A stretch of 64,000 bases of DNA. It comes from Hyphomicrobiales bacterium (GTDB lineage: Bacteria; Pseudomonadota; Alphaproteobacteria; Rhizobiales; Beijerinckiaceae). A program made the position numbers and the translations under genes. Position 1 is the first letter of the stretch; each line of letters begins with the position of its first letter. The notes under the pieces were generated by a model. That model was not told the DNA's origin, did not search any database, and saw only the letters and a program-made list of their open reading frames with translations. The DNA is taken from NCBI GenBank assembly GCA_027483945.1, contig JAIXTM010000017.1, positions 124,001 through 188,000 on the forward strand, written 5' to 3'. This document shows, in pieces, positions 8,873-17,323 of this stretch.

Positions 8873-10714
8873 ATGGACCATAGCGCCTCCCATTCCAGCT
8901 ACCTGCTGACGATCCTCGTCTTCTGCCTGGCGGCGGTGGTCGCCGTGCCCCTGTTCCACAGGGCAAGGCTGGGCGCGGTCATCGGCTATCTGGTGGCCGG
9001 CGTGGTGATCGGCCCCTCCGTCCTCAAGCTCGTCGCCGAGCCCGGCACCGTGCTCGGCATCGCCGAGCTCGGCGTCGTGCTGCTGCTTTTCATCATCGGG
9101 CTGGAGCTGAAGCTCTCCCATCTCCTGACGCTGCGGCGGGACATTTTCGGCCTGGGCGCCCTGCAGGTCGGCATCACCGCGGTGGTGCTGGCAGGCCTTG
9201 CCGTCGCCGCGGGCCTGCCCTGGAACGCCGCGGTTGCCATCGGCATCGCGCTCAGCCTGTCGGCAACCTCGCTCGCCCTGCAGCAGCTCGGCGAATGGCA
9301 CGACCTGCAGACGCCTTACGGCCAGCGCACCTTCTCGGTCCTGATCTTCCAGGACCTGATGGTCGTGCCGGCTCTCGCGATCATGCCGCTCCTGGGCGGC
9401 GCGTCCGAGAATGTCGGCGGCTGGACCGGCGCGGTGGCCGCGGCGAAGGCGGTGGGCGCGGTCGCGATCCTGGTCCTCGCCGGCCGCTACCTCCTCAACC
9501 CGGCCTTCCGGTTGCTCGCTTCCAGCGGCGCGCGGGAGGTGATGACCGCGGCCGCGCTCCTCATCGTGCTCGGCAGCGCGCTCCTGATGCAGGAGGCCGG
9601 CCTGTCCATGGCCATGGGCGCCTTCCTCGCCGGGCTCCTGCTGGCGGAATCCAATTTCCGCCACCAGCTGGAAGCGGACATCGAGCCTTTCCGTGGCATC
9701 CTGCTCGGCCTGTTCTTCATGAGCGTGGGCATGTCGCTCGACCTCACACTGGTCGCGCGGCAATGGCCGTATCTTCTCGCCGCCGCCTTCGGGCTGATCG
9801 CGCTCAAGGCCGGCATCGCGGCCGCGCTCGCGCGGGTGGCGGGCTCCTCGCGCGGCGACGCGGTCACCGTCGGCCTGCTCCTCTCCACGGCGGGCGAGTT
9901 CAGCTTCGTCCTCGTGCCGCTGGCTCTCGCTTTTGCGGTGCTGACGCCGCCGCAGGCGCAGTGCCTGATCGCGCTCGCCGTCATCAGCATGCTGTTCAGC
10001 CCCGTGATGACGCGGCTCGCCCGGGCCTATGTGCTGCGCGTGCGGGCACGGCGGCCCGCTGCGGCGGAGCCCGAGCTGACCGATTTCGACGGCGCCGGGG
10101 GGCGCGTCCTCGTGATCGGGTTCGGCCGCTTCGGCCAGGTGCTCAACCAGGTCCTCCTGGCCCGCGGGGTCGACGTCACCGTCATCGACAACGATATCGA
10201 GCAGATCCGCTCGGCGGCCCGCTTCGGCTTCCGCGTCTTCTACGGCGACGGCAGCCGGCTCGACGTGCTGCGCGCCGCCGGTGCCGCCTCGGCGGAGGTG
10301 ATCTGCGTCTGCGTCGACGACCGCGAGCGCGCGACCCACATCGTCGACCTGATCCATGCCGAGTTTCCGGAGGCCCGCACCCATGTGCGTGCCTATGACC
10401 GCATCCATTCCATCGCGCTGATGGAGCGGGAGGTGGACTTCCAGCTGCGCGAGACCTTCGAATCCGCGCTCGCCTTCGGCCGCGCGACCCTCGAGGCGCT
10501 CGGCGTCCGGCAGGATGCCGCCGCCGAGATCACCGATGACGTGCGGCGCCGCGACGTGGCGCGCCTCGTCATGCAGCGCGAGCAGGGGCTGATGGGCGGC
10601 GCGACGCTCCTCCACGGCACGCGCGTCCAGCCCGAGCCCCTCGTCGCGCCGCGCCAGACGACGCAGGCTTTGTCCGACGAGACGCAGGCCATCATCCGGG
10701 CGGGCGAGTCGTGA
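8873..10714 (+). CDS. CPA2 family monovalent cation:proton antiporter with RCK domain (KefB/KefC-like)
   Basis: This 613-residue inner-membrane protein has about twelve hydrophobic segments over residues 1-390 and a cytoplasmic TrkA-N (RCK) NAD(H)-binding domain at about 403-520, with the motif GFGRFGQ. The family exchanges K+ or Na+ for protons; the Kef members are gated by glutathione adducts and protect against electrophiles. The membrane part has the conserved LLFIIGLELK and SLSATSLALQQLG segments. The gene ends in a GTGA overlap with a MATE exporter. A gene further on encodes glutathione reductase, but not in this operon. No KefF/KefG ancillary gene is adjacent; a KefF-like flavoprotein lies 27 kb away. 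Confidence 0.92.
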   Translation: MDHSASHSSYLLTILVFCLAAVVAVPLFHRARLGAVIGYLVAGVVIGPSVLKLVAEPGTVLGIAELGVVLLLFIIGLELKLSHLLTLRRDIFGLGALQVGITAVVLAGLAVAAGLPWNAAVAIGIALSLSATSLALQQLGEWHDLQTPYGQRTFSVLIFQDLMVVPALAIMPLLGGASENVGGWTGAVAAAKAVGAVAILVLAGRYLLNPAFRLLASSGAREVMTAAALLIVLGSALLMQEAGLSMAMGAFLAGLLLAESNFRHQLEADIEPFRGILLGLFFMSVGMSLDLTLVARQWPYLLAAAFGLIALKAGIAAALARVAGSSRGDAVTVGLLLSTAGEFSFVLVPLALAFAVLTPPQAQCLIALAVISMLFSPVMTRLARAYVLRVRARRPAAAEPELTDFDGAGGRVLVIGFGRFGQVLNQVLLARGVDVTVIDNDIEQIRSAARFGFRVFYGDGSRLDVLRAAGAASAEVICVCVDDRERATHIVDLIHAEFPEARTHVRAYDRIHSIALMEREVDFQLRETFESALAFGRATLEALGVRQDAAAEITDDVRRRDVARLVMQREQGLMGGATLLHGTRVQPEPLVAPRQTTQALSDETQAIIRAGES

Positions 10715-12084
10715 GCGCACCGGCCGGCGCTCCCCGCGCCGTCTTCCTCTCCGGCTCCACCATGCGCCATGTCGTGGTGATGACCGCGACCGGGTCCGTC
10801 GGCCTCATGGCGATCTTCGCCGTCGACTTCCTATCGCTGTTCTACATCTCCCGCCTCGGCGATCCGACGCTCACCGCCGCGGTGGGCTATGCCACCATCG
10901 TCCTGTTCCTGGCCGTCTCCATCAATGTCGGGACCATGATCGCTGTCGGCGCGCTGGTCTCCCGCGCGCTCGGGGCAGGCGCCCGCGAGGAGGCGCGCGA
11001 GCTGGCCGGCTCGCTGGTGGCGCTTTCGGGCCTCGTCGGGCTCCTGGTCTCCGTCCTGCTGCTGCCGCTCCTGCCGCTCCTCATCCCGCTGCTCGGCGCC
11101 TCGGCCGACGCGGCGCCCATCGCCACCCGCTTCCTGTGGATCACGCTGCCGTCCAACGCGCTCATGGCGATCGGCATGGCGCTGTCGGGCATCCTGCGCG
11201 CGGTGGGGGACGCGCGCCGGGCCATGTGGGTGACGCTCGCCGGCGGCATCGCGACGGCAATCTTCGATCCCCTGCTCATCTTCGGGGCCGGGCTCGGCAC
11301 CGACGGCGCCGCCATCGCGACCGTGATCTCGCGCATCGTCTTCGTGCTGGTCGGTCTCCACAGCGTGGTGCGCATTCACGCCCTTCTCACCTGGCCGGGC
11401 CGCCGCGTCCTGCGGGATGCCCGTCCCGCTCTGTCCATCGCCGGGCCGGCCGTGATGACGAATGTCGCGACGCCGGTCGCCAATATCTGCGTGACCGCCG
11501 TCATCGCCCGCTACGGCGACGAGGCGGTGGCCGCCATCGCCATCATCGACCGGCTCGTCCCGGTCGCCTTCGCCGGGCTCTTCGCCCTGTCCGGCGCCGT
11601 CGGACCGATCCTGGGGCAGAATCTCGGCGGCGGCCGCTACGACCGCATGCGCGGCGCGCTCAAGGACGCCTACATCTTCATGGGCGGCTACGTGCTCGCC
11701 GTCTGGGCGCTGCTCGTCCTCGGGGAGCGGGCCATCGTGGCCCTCTTCGCCGTCGAGGGCCTGACGGCCGAGCTCGTGATCTTCTTCTGCCAGGTGAGCG
11801 GGCTCATGTGGCTGTTCGTCGGCGCGCTCTTCGTCGCCAACGCCGCCTTCAACAATCTCGGCTTCGCGCTCTATTCCACCGCCTTCAACTGGGGCCGCGC
11901 GACGCTCGGCACGGTGCCCTTCGCGCTCGCCGGCGCGGCTTTGGCCGGGCCGAAGGGCGCGCTGCTCGGCGTCGCGCTCGGCGGCGTCGTGTTCGGCCTT
12001 GCCGCCACGCGCACCTCGTTCCGCGTGGTGGAGCGGCTGGAGGCGCGGGCCCGCCCGGTTGCCGGCGCCGGGACCCCCGCGTAA
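10711..12084 (+). CDS. MATE family efflux transporter
   Basis: The protein of 457 residues has about twelve hydrophobic segments in two related halves, as in the NorM/DinF group of multidrug and toxin extrusion antiporters. The pattern LISRLGDPTLTAAVGYA-like near residues 38-55 and the inter-repeat GPAVMTNVATP near residue 245 are typical. It uses GTG at 10711, which overlaps the antiporter's TGA, so the two are translationally coupled. The natural substrate cannot be predicted. Coupling to a Kef-type antiporter may reflect a shared role in stress or ion homeostasis, which is only an inference from the overlap. Confidence 0.92.
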   Translation: MSAPAGAPRAVFLSGSTMRHVVVMTATGSVGLMAIFAVDFLSLFYISRLGDPTLTAAVGYATIVLFLAVSINVGTMIAVGALVSRALGAGAREEARELAGSLVALSGLVGLLVSVLLLPLLPLLIPLLGASADAAPIATRFLWITLPSNALMAIGMALSGILRAVGDARRAMWVTLAGGIATAIFDPLLIFGAGLGTDGAAIATVISRIVFVLVGLHSVVRIHALLTWPGRRVLRDARPALSIAGPAVMTNVATPVANICVTAVIARYGDEAVAAIAIIDRLVPVAFAGLFALSGAVGPILGQNLGGGRYDRMRGALKDAYIFMGGYVLAVWALLVLGERAIVALFAVEGLTAELVIFFCQVSGLMWLFVGALFVANAAFNNLGFALYSTAFNWGRATLGTVPFALAGAALAGPKGALLGVALGGVVFGLAATRTSFRVVERLEARARPVAGAGTPA

Positions 12085-12142
12085 GCTCCGCCGCACGGCG
12101 CGCCGCAGCGATTCCTGCGCCGGCGGAGGGCGCTCAAGGCCG

Positions 12143-12877
12143 ATGATGAACCTCGCCGACCTGTTCGACACGGCCCAGGGCGGGGCGGCCTTGCGCAACC
12201 TCGCGAGCTTCTACGGCCTCAGCCCCGCCCAGGCGCAGCAGGCGGTGGACGCGCTCCTGCCCGCCTTCTCCATCGGCCTGAAGCGGCAGGTGGAGGAACC
12301 CGCCCTCATTCCCGGCTTCGCCCAGATGCTCGGCGCCGACCAGGCCCGCGCCTTCTTCGAGGCCTTCGCCTCGCCCGATGCCGCCGCCCGCCAGGGCCAG
12401 GTCTTCCTCGACCGCATCTTCGGCTCCCGCGAGGCGGAGCAACGCGTCGCGTCCCAGGCCGCCTTCGCCAGCGGCCTCGGCTTCGACACGGTGCAGAAGA
12501 TGCTGCCCGCCATCGCCTCGCTCGTCGTCGGCGGTATCGCCAAGGCGGCGGCGGAGGAGGGCGTGAAGGCCTATTTCGACCGGTTCCTGACGCCGTTCGG
12601 CGCCCCGCCGGCGGCGCCCGCGCCGCCGCCGTCGCCCGCCGCGATCCCCAATCCGTGGAACACGATGGCCGAGGCGATGCAGGCCGGCTGGATGGGCGGC
12701 GTCCCGCCTGCGCCCGCGCCCGCACCGCGCTCGGACACAGACGAGCTCGCGGCGCTGGGCATCGCCGCCATGAGCCGGATGCTGGAGACGGGCCGGGACA
12801 TCCAGGACCGCAACATGGCGGCCATGCAGGAGATTCTCGACGCCTTCCTCGGCCATCGCCCACCGGGCGGCCGCTGA
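12143..12877 (+). CDS. DUF937 domain-containing protein
   Basis: I start the protein at the ATG at 12143, where the DUF937-like sequence begins; the upstream in-frame extension is arginine-rich noise that overlaps the MATE gene. The 244-residue protein has a helical N-terminal two-thirds, including the conserved FYGLSPAQAQQAVDALLPAF near residues 23-42. A proline/alanine linker (about 155-170) and a short helical C-terminus follow. DUF937 belongs to the YidB-like group, which is of unknown function. No signal peptide is present. The gene lies 58 bases after the MATE gene and could be read through from it. Confidence 0.8.
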   Translation: MMNLADLFDTAQGGAALRNLASFYGLSPAQAQQAVDALLPAFSIGLKRQVEEPALIPGFAQMLGADQARAFFEAFASPDAAARQGQVFLDRIFGSREAEQRVASQAAFASGLGFDTVQKMLPAIASLVVGGIAKAAAEEGVKAYFDRFLTPFGAPPAAPAPPPSPAAIPNPWNTMAEAMQAGWMGGVPPAPAPAPRSDTDELAALGIAAMSRMLETGRDIQDRNMAAMQEILDAFLGHRPPGGR

Positions 12878-12906
12878 AAAAAGAAGGCCCGGCGCAGGGC
12901 CGGGCC
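12877..12906 (-). terminator. rho-independent terminator for the DUF1127 gene
   Basis: An 8-bp GC stem (12886-12893 with 12899-12906) closes a five-base loop. On the minus strand it is followed by a run of T with one interruption, provided by the A tract at 12877-12885. It therefore terminates leftward transcription from the DUF1127 gene. Confidence 0.8.
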
Positions 12907-12957
12907 AGTTCAGAGGGGTCTCGGGAAGAGGGATGTCGGACGAAGGGACCCGCCCCG

Positions 12958-13338
12958 TCAGGCGGCGTGCCGCATCGGGCCGTCGCCGCAGGGGCTCGGC
13001 TCGCTGGTCCGCACGGCGTCCTTCGCCTTGCTGCGGGCGTTGCGCCAGAAGGCGGCGCGACGCTCCACCGATCGGGTCACAAGAACGGACGACGGGTCTC
13101 GATGCCAGCCCCCGTCGAGGGCGCTCGACACATCGGACCGGTTGAGGCCGATATCCTTGAGCATGCGCTCGTCGAGGCCGGAGAGCTGCATTACGGCGCG
13201 GCGGTTCGCGATGGCCCGGACGATGCCGCGCACCGCGCGGACGATCATCCGCAGCGGGGACAGCTTCGGCGCGGCGAACGCGGCGGCGAGGGTCCGTTCG
13301 GCGAGGGTCGTGTGCGGGTTCGTGCTGTGCGTGCTCAT
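12958..13338 (-). CDS. DUF1127 domain protein, long form
   Basis: The 126-residue protein has the DUF1127 core RRAVMQLSGLDERMLKDIGL near residues 46-65, an arginine-rich helical motif. In other alphaproteobacteria such small DUF1127 proteins affect RNA handling and phosphate or stress responses. Most members are 45-75 residues; this one has about 40 extra residues on each side. I prefer the ATG at 13338, because an AGGAG box sits nine bases before it, while the ATG at 13347 lies almost inside that box. The gene is divergent from a LysR regulator and ends at a good terminator. Regulation by that LysR protein is plausible but unproven. Confidence 0.85.
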   Translation of the reverse strand: MSTHSTNPHTTLAERTLAAAFAAPKLSPLRMIVRAVRGIVRAIANRRAVMQLSGLDERMLKDIGLNRSDVSSALDGGWHRDPSSVLVTRSVERRAAFWRNARSKAKDAVRTSEPSPCGDGPMRHAA

Positions 13339-13373
13339 GGCGGTCATCTCCTGGACCAGCCTTATGGCAGACT

Positions 13374-13413
13374 CACATCAATCATTGAAACGAATGTATA
13401 TGATGTGTTAGAT
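13374..13413 (+). promoter_or_regulatory. LysR promoter with overlapping inverted repeat
   Basis: TTGAAA (13385-13390), a 17-base spacer and TTAGAT (13408-13413) form a convincing promoter reading toward the LysR gene. A perfect inverted repeat, CACATCA (13374-13380) with TGATGTG (13401-13407), brackets the -35 and touches the -10. That is the geometry of an autorepressed LysR promoter facing a divergent target. Confidence 0.65.
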
Positions 13414-13479
13414 CAAGCGTACTGATGAACGACGGCGATCGCGCGCGGGGGCTCCGCATCGCCGGATTGAGGACGCGCC

Positions 13480-14361
13480 ATGCCGCATCTGCTCGATATC
13501 GACCAGCTCCGCACCTTCGCCGCCATCGCCGATACCGGCTCCTTCACCAAGGCGGCCGACATCGTCCACAAGACCCAGTCCGCCGTCTCCATGCAGATGA
13601 AGCGTCTGGAGGAGCGGGTCGGTCGCCCGGTCTTCGAGCGCGACGGCCGCCAGTCCAAGCTCACCGAGGACGGCCAGCGCCTCCTGGATTTCGCCCGCCG
13701 CATCCTGAAGCTGAACCTGGAATGCCTGGCGACTTTCGATGACGCCGAGCTCACCGGCCGCGTGCGCCTCGGCGTCCCGGACGATTACGCCGACCGCTAC
13801 CTGCCGGAAATCCTGGCGCGGTTCGCCCGCTCCAATCCGCGCGCGGAGGTGACGGTCGTCTGCGAGCCCACCGAGAACCTCGCCGAGCGCATCGCGGCGG
13901 GTGATCTCGACCTTGCGATCATCACCGATTGCGACGCGGCCCGCGCGCCGGAGATCGTGCGCATCGAGCAGCTGCTGTGGGTGACGGCGGCCCGTGGCTC
14001 CGTGCACGAGGAAAGCCCGATCCCGCTCGCCCTTGGCCGCCCCAGCTGCGGCTGGCGCCGCATCGCGCTCGATTCGCTGGAGCGCCTCGGCAAGCCGACC
14101 CGCATCTCCTATTCCAGCGCCAGCGCGGCGGCGATCTGCGCCGCGGTGCTGGCGGGCCTCGCCGTCTCGGTCGTACCGGAAAGCTCGGTGCGGCCCGGCA
14201 TGCGCATCCTGGGCCCGTCGGACGGGTACCCGCCGCTCCCGGCCTGCGAGATCGGACTCATCCGCAACCGCTACGAACCCACCGCCCTCGCGGATGCGCT
14301 TGCCATGCACATCGTCCAGTCGCTGGACAACCTCGCCGCGACCCGCATCGCGGCCGAGTGA
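13480..14361 (+). CDS. LysR family transcriptional regulator
   Basis: The 293-residue protein has an N-terminal winged helix-turn-helix (about residues 5-65, with the recognition region GSFTKAADIVHKTQSAVS). A substrate-binding-like effector domain follows (about 90-285). A GAGGA box lies just before the start. It is divergent from the DUF1127 gene and has an inverted repeat over its own promoter. The DNA-binding half resembles regulators that sense small organic acids or amino acids, but the effector is not predictable. The TRAP permease genes lie beyond the following terminator on the other strand and could also be targets. Confidence 0.93.
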   Translation: MPHLLDIDQLRTFAAIADTGSFTKAADIVHKTQSAVSMQMKRLEERVGRPVFERDGRQSKLTEDGQRLLDFARRILKLNLECLATFDDAELTGRVRLGVPDDYADRYLPEILARFARSNPRAEVTVVCEPTENLAERIAAGDLDLAIITDCDAARAPEIVRIEQLLWVTAARGSVHEESPIPLALGRPSCGWRRIALDSLERLGKPTRISYSSASAAAICAAVLAGLAVSVVPESSVRPGMRILGPSDGYPPLPACEIGLIRNRYEPTALADALAMHIVQSLDNLAATRIAAE

Positions 14362-14407
14362 GAGGCCCGGCACAGCGCCGGCTCTTCGCCCGTGCCCAAA
14401 GAAAAAA

Positions 14408-14436
14408 CCCCGGAGCGCAGGCTCCGGGGTTTCGTT
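14408..14436. terminator. bidirectional rho-independent terminator
   Basis: A perfect 9-bp stem (14408-14416 with 14421-14429) with a GCAG loop has a run of seven A (14401-14407) before it and a T-rich tail after it. It can end both the LysR transcript and the convergent TRAP operon. Confidence 0.9.
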
Positions 14437-14453
14437 TTGCGGCGGTCCGCCGG

Positions 14454-16295
14454 TCAGAACTTCGGCGGGCCGAGATCCGCGCCGGGCAGGTCCAGGCTCG
14501 GGGCGAGGTTCTGGAGCTGCTGGTTGATCTGCTGCTCGTCCATTTTCACGCCCGTGCCTTTGTAGTGCATCACCATCTGCGGGAAGATGATGACGAGCGC
14601 CACCATGATGCACTGGATGACGACGAACGGAACGGCGCCCCAGTAGATCTGGCCGGTGGTGACCGGTTCCATCGTCTTGCCCGTGACCCGGTCCGTATAG
14701 GCGAAGCGCGGTGCCACCGAACGCAGGTAGAACAGCGCGAAGCCGAAGGGCGGGTGCATGAACGAGGTCTGCATGTTCACCGCCAGGATGACGCCGAACC
14801 AGATGAGGTCGATGCCGAGCTTGTCGGCGGCCGGCCCCAGGAGCGGCACCACGATGAAGGCGAGCTCGAAGAAATCGAGGAAGAAGGCCAGCAGGAAGAC
14901 CATCACGTTCACGACGATCAGGAAGCCGGCCTGGCCGCCCGGAAGCGACGTCAGCAGGTGCTCGACCCAGACGTGGCCGTTGACCCCGTAGAAGGTCAGC
15001 GAGAACACGCGGGCCCCGACCAGGATGAACACGACGAAGGCGGACAGCTTCGCCGTGGCCTCGATGGCCGAACGGGTGATCTCCAGGTTGAAGCGCTTCT
15101 GCTCGCCGCTGCTGAACCGCTTCATCGCCGCGAGCACCATCGCACCCACGGCGCCCATGGCGCCGCCTTCGGTCGGCGTCGCGACGCCGATGAAGATCGT
15201 GCCGAGGACGAGGAAGATCAGCGCCAGCGGCGGCACCATCACGAACGTGACCTGCTCGGCCATGCGCGAGATGATCTTGACGCCCGTGAAGCGCTGGATC
15301 AGGCCCGCGACGAGCGAGTAGACGGCGCCGGCCGCCAGGGCCTCGCAGAGGAGCTTCAGCGTGGTCGCGCCGCTGCGCCCGAAATAAACCCACCCGGCGA
15401 TGAACAGCACGACGAACGCGGCCGTGACGAGAATGTAGCGCTGGCCGAAGACCCGATTGAACAGCGCGCACAGGAACGCCGTCACGACGCCGACCGACAT
15501 GGTCAGGATGACGAAGTCCGCGCCGTTGCGCACATTCGTCTGGGTCATGACGTAATAGCCGACGAACCCGGAGAAGACCGCCAGGATACCCAGCTGCCAG
15601 ACACCGCGCGCGCCGTTCTCCTCCTTGTAGCCGACCGCCTCGGCCGGCAGGCCGGGGGCCGATTCCGGGCGGAACATGGAGGACAGGAAGATCCAGCCGG
15701 CATAGAGGAGCGAGAGGACCAGGCCGGGCACGAACGCGCCCTCGTACATGTCGCCGACCGACCGGCCGAGCTGGTCGGCCATGACGATGAGGACGAGCGA
15801 GGGCGGGATGATCTGCGCCAGCGTGCCGGACGCCGCGATGACGCCGGAAGCCAGGCGCCGGTCATAGCCGTAGCGCAGCATGATCGGCAGCGAGATGAGG
15901 CCCATCGAGATGACGGACGCGGCGACCACGCCGGTCGTGGCGGCCAGGAGCGCGCCCACGAAGATGACCGCGTAGGCGAGGCCGCCGCGGATCGTGCCGA
16001 AGAGCTGGCCGATCGTGTCCAGCAGGTCCTCGGCCATGCCCGATCGTTCGAGGATCAGGCCCATGAATGTGAAGAACGGGATCGCCAGCAGCACGTCGTT
16101 GTTCATCGTGCCGTAGACGCGTTCGGGAAGCGCCTGGAGGAAGTCCGGGCGGAAGAGGCCGAGCTCGATGCCGATGAGGGCGAAGATGAGGCCGTTGGCG
16201 GCGAGGGCGAACGCGACCGGGTAGCCCAGCAGAAGCAGGACGACCAGGGCCGCGAACATGATCGGCGCCATGTTCTGTGCGATGAAAGCAGCCAT
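14454..16295 (-). CDS. dctM: TRAP transporter large permease, extended form (DctM-type)
   Basis: This 613-residue inner-membrane protein is the ion-coupled translocation subunit of a tripartite ATP-independent periplasmic transporter. The family start (FAALVVLLLLGYPVAFAL), a conserved FTFMGLILERSGMAEDLLDTI segment, and the C-terminal HPPFGFALFYLRSVAP are present. Ordinary DctM proteins have about 430 residues. The extra 170-180 residues lie in the middle (about 200-350) and contain additional hydrophobic helices, a variant known from alphaproteobacterial TRAP systems. It follows the small permease by 29 bases. No DctP-type binding protein is encoded next to it, so the substrate is unknown. 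Confidence 0.92.
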   Translation of the reverse strand: MAAFIAQNMAPIMFAALVVLLLLGYPVAFALAANGLIFALIGIELGLFRPDFLQALPERVYGTMNNDVLLAIPFFTFMGLILERSGMAEDLLDTIGQLFGTIRGGLAYAVIFVGALLAATTGVVAASVISMGLISLPIMLRYGYDRRLASGVIAASGTLAQIIPPSLVLIVMADQLGRSVGDMYEGAFVPGLVLSLLYAGWIFLSSMFRPESAPGLPAEAVGYKEENGARGVWQLGILAVFSGFVGYYVMTQTNVRNGADFVILTMSVGVVTAFLCALFNRVFGQRYILVTAAFVVLFIAGWVYFGRSGATTLKLLCEALAAGAVYSLVAGLIQRFTGVKIISRMAEQVTFVMVPPLALIFLVLGTIFIGVATPTEGGAMGAVGAMVLAAMKRFSSGEQKRFNLEITRSAIEATAKLSAFVVFILVGARVFSLTFYGVNGHVWVEHLLTSLPGGQAGFLIVVNVMVFLLAFFLDFFELAFIVVPLLGPAADKLGIDLIWFGVILAVNMQTSFMHPPFGFALFYLRSVAPRFAYTDRVTGKTMEPVTTGQIYWGAVPFVVIQCIMVALVIIFPQMVMHYKGTGVKMDEQQINQQLQNLAPSLDLPGADLGPPKF

Positions 16296-16324
16296 GATGG
16301 ATGAGGCTCCGGATGTCGCGGCGG

Positions 16325-17098
16325 TCAGCGGGGCGGGGTGGCGAGGGCAGCCTCTTCGGCTGCCTGCGCGTCGAGGAGGCGCTTGGCCTCGGCCTCGGCA
16401 GCCTCATGATGGCCGCCGCCGAGTCCGGTATCCTCGATCTTCCCGCGCATGATCGCCACGCGCTTGGAGAGCTCGGAAATGCCCTGCAGGACGAGCAGCA
16501 GGAAGCCCAGCGGGACAAGGATCTTGGCCGGCCATTGCGGCAGGCCGCCCGCGTTCAGGGACTGCTCGTTGATGCGGTAGGACAGCGACGCGAAGGGGAT
16601 CGACGTCAGCAGGAGGATCACCGCGAAGGGCAGCAGGAACACCACGTGCCCGACGATCTCCACATAGTTGCGGAGACGGCGGCTGAATTTGGAGTTCACG
16701 ATGTCGATGCGGATGTGCTCGTTGGCGATGAGCGTCCATGGCGCGCAGAGCAGGAACACCGCGCCGAACAGCACCCATTGCAGCTCCAGCCAGGAATTCG
16801 AAGAGACGTCGAAGACCTTGCGGATCACGGCGTTGATGGCCGAGACCAGGATCGCGATGAGGATCAGCCACGCGACGCTGCGGCCGATGGCCGTGTTCAT
16901 CGCGTCGATGGCCCGGGCCAGGACGAGCCCGATCGGCGTGAACGCGATCAGGCCGAGCACGGCGAAGGCCGCGGCGAGCAGCAAGGCCGGAAACAATCCT
17001 GCGAAGGAAAAGATCGCCGCCGTCAGCAGCAGCGCCAGGCCGACATAGAATGTCAGCACAAACCCGTCCGGCGGGTTACGTTCAGACGTCAAGGGCAC
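16325..17098 (-). CDS. dctQ: TRAP transporter small permease (DctQ-type)
   Basis: The 257-residue membrane protein carries the four-helix DctQ fold in its central part, with the conserved WLELQWVLFGAVFLLCAPWT segment near residues 102-121 and a nearby EHIRIDI. The N-terminal 60 residues add two hydrophobic helices, and the C-terminus has a charged coiled tail. This makes it longer than the usual 160-180 residues. It is the first gene of the TRAP pair; the 225 bases before it carry tandem heptamers that could be an operator. The periplasmic binding protein of this importer must be encoded elsewhere or shared. Confidence 0.9.
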   Translation of the reverse strand: MPLTSERNPPDGFVLTFYVGLALLLTAAIFSFAGLFPALLLAAAFAVLGLIAFTPIGLVLARAIDAMNTAIGRSVAWLILIAILVSAINAVIRKVFDVSSNSWLELQWVLFGAVFLLCAPWTLIANEHIRIDIVNSKFSRRLRNYVEIVGHVVFLLPFAVILLLTSIPFASLSYRINEQSLNAGGLPQWPAKILVPLGFLLLVLQGISELSKRVAIMRGKIEDTGLGGGHHEAAEAEAKRLLDAQAAEEAALATPPR

Positions 17099-17323
17099 CT
17101 CCCTCGATGTCGCGAAGCTCCGCCCGGCGCCAAAACGGCGCCGCCGGACCGCACGACATCATGCCATTCCCACTTCCCGATGCCCCTCTCACGGGGGCTG
17201 TCGGCAATGTAGCACTTTTGTAGCATTCGCCTAGCGCCACATCGTGCAGGCAGGTGCCCCGGAAGGAGGCGTCCCGTCAAGCCTTTTGCACGTGTCAGTT
17301 GCGCCTGGTTTTTAGGCAGAGAC
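17099..17323. promoter_or_regulatory. upstream region of the TRAP operon with tandem TGTAGCA heptamers
   Basis: No gene is visible in these 225 bases. Two identical heptamers TGTAGCA stand at 17208-17214 and 17219-17225, eleven bases apart. They would thus lie on the same face of the helix, in the expected promoter/operator zone of the leftward TRAP operon. Confidence 0.4.

Noticed and set aside
8819-10720. 633-residue open frame opposite the Kef-type antiporter
   Set aside because: It is a highly charged shadow of a membrane protein without any motif.
13929-16304. 791-residue open frame on the plus strand opposite the TRAP permease
   Set aside because: Its composition is a charged repetitive shadow of hydrophobic codons on the other strand; the DctM gene is unmistakable.
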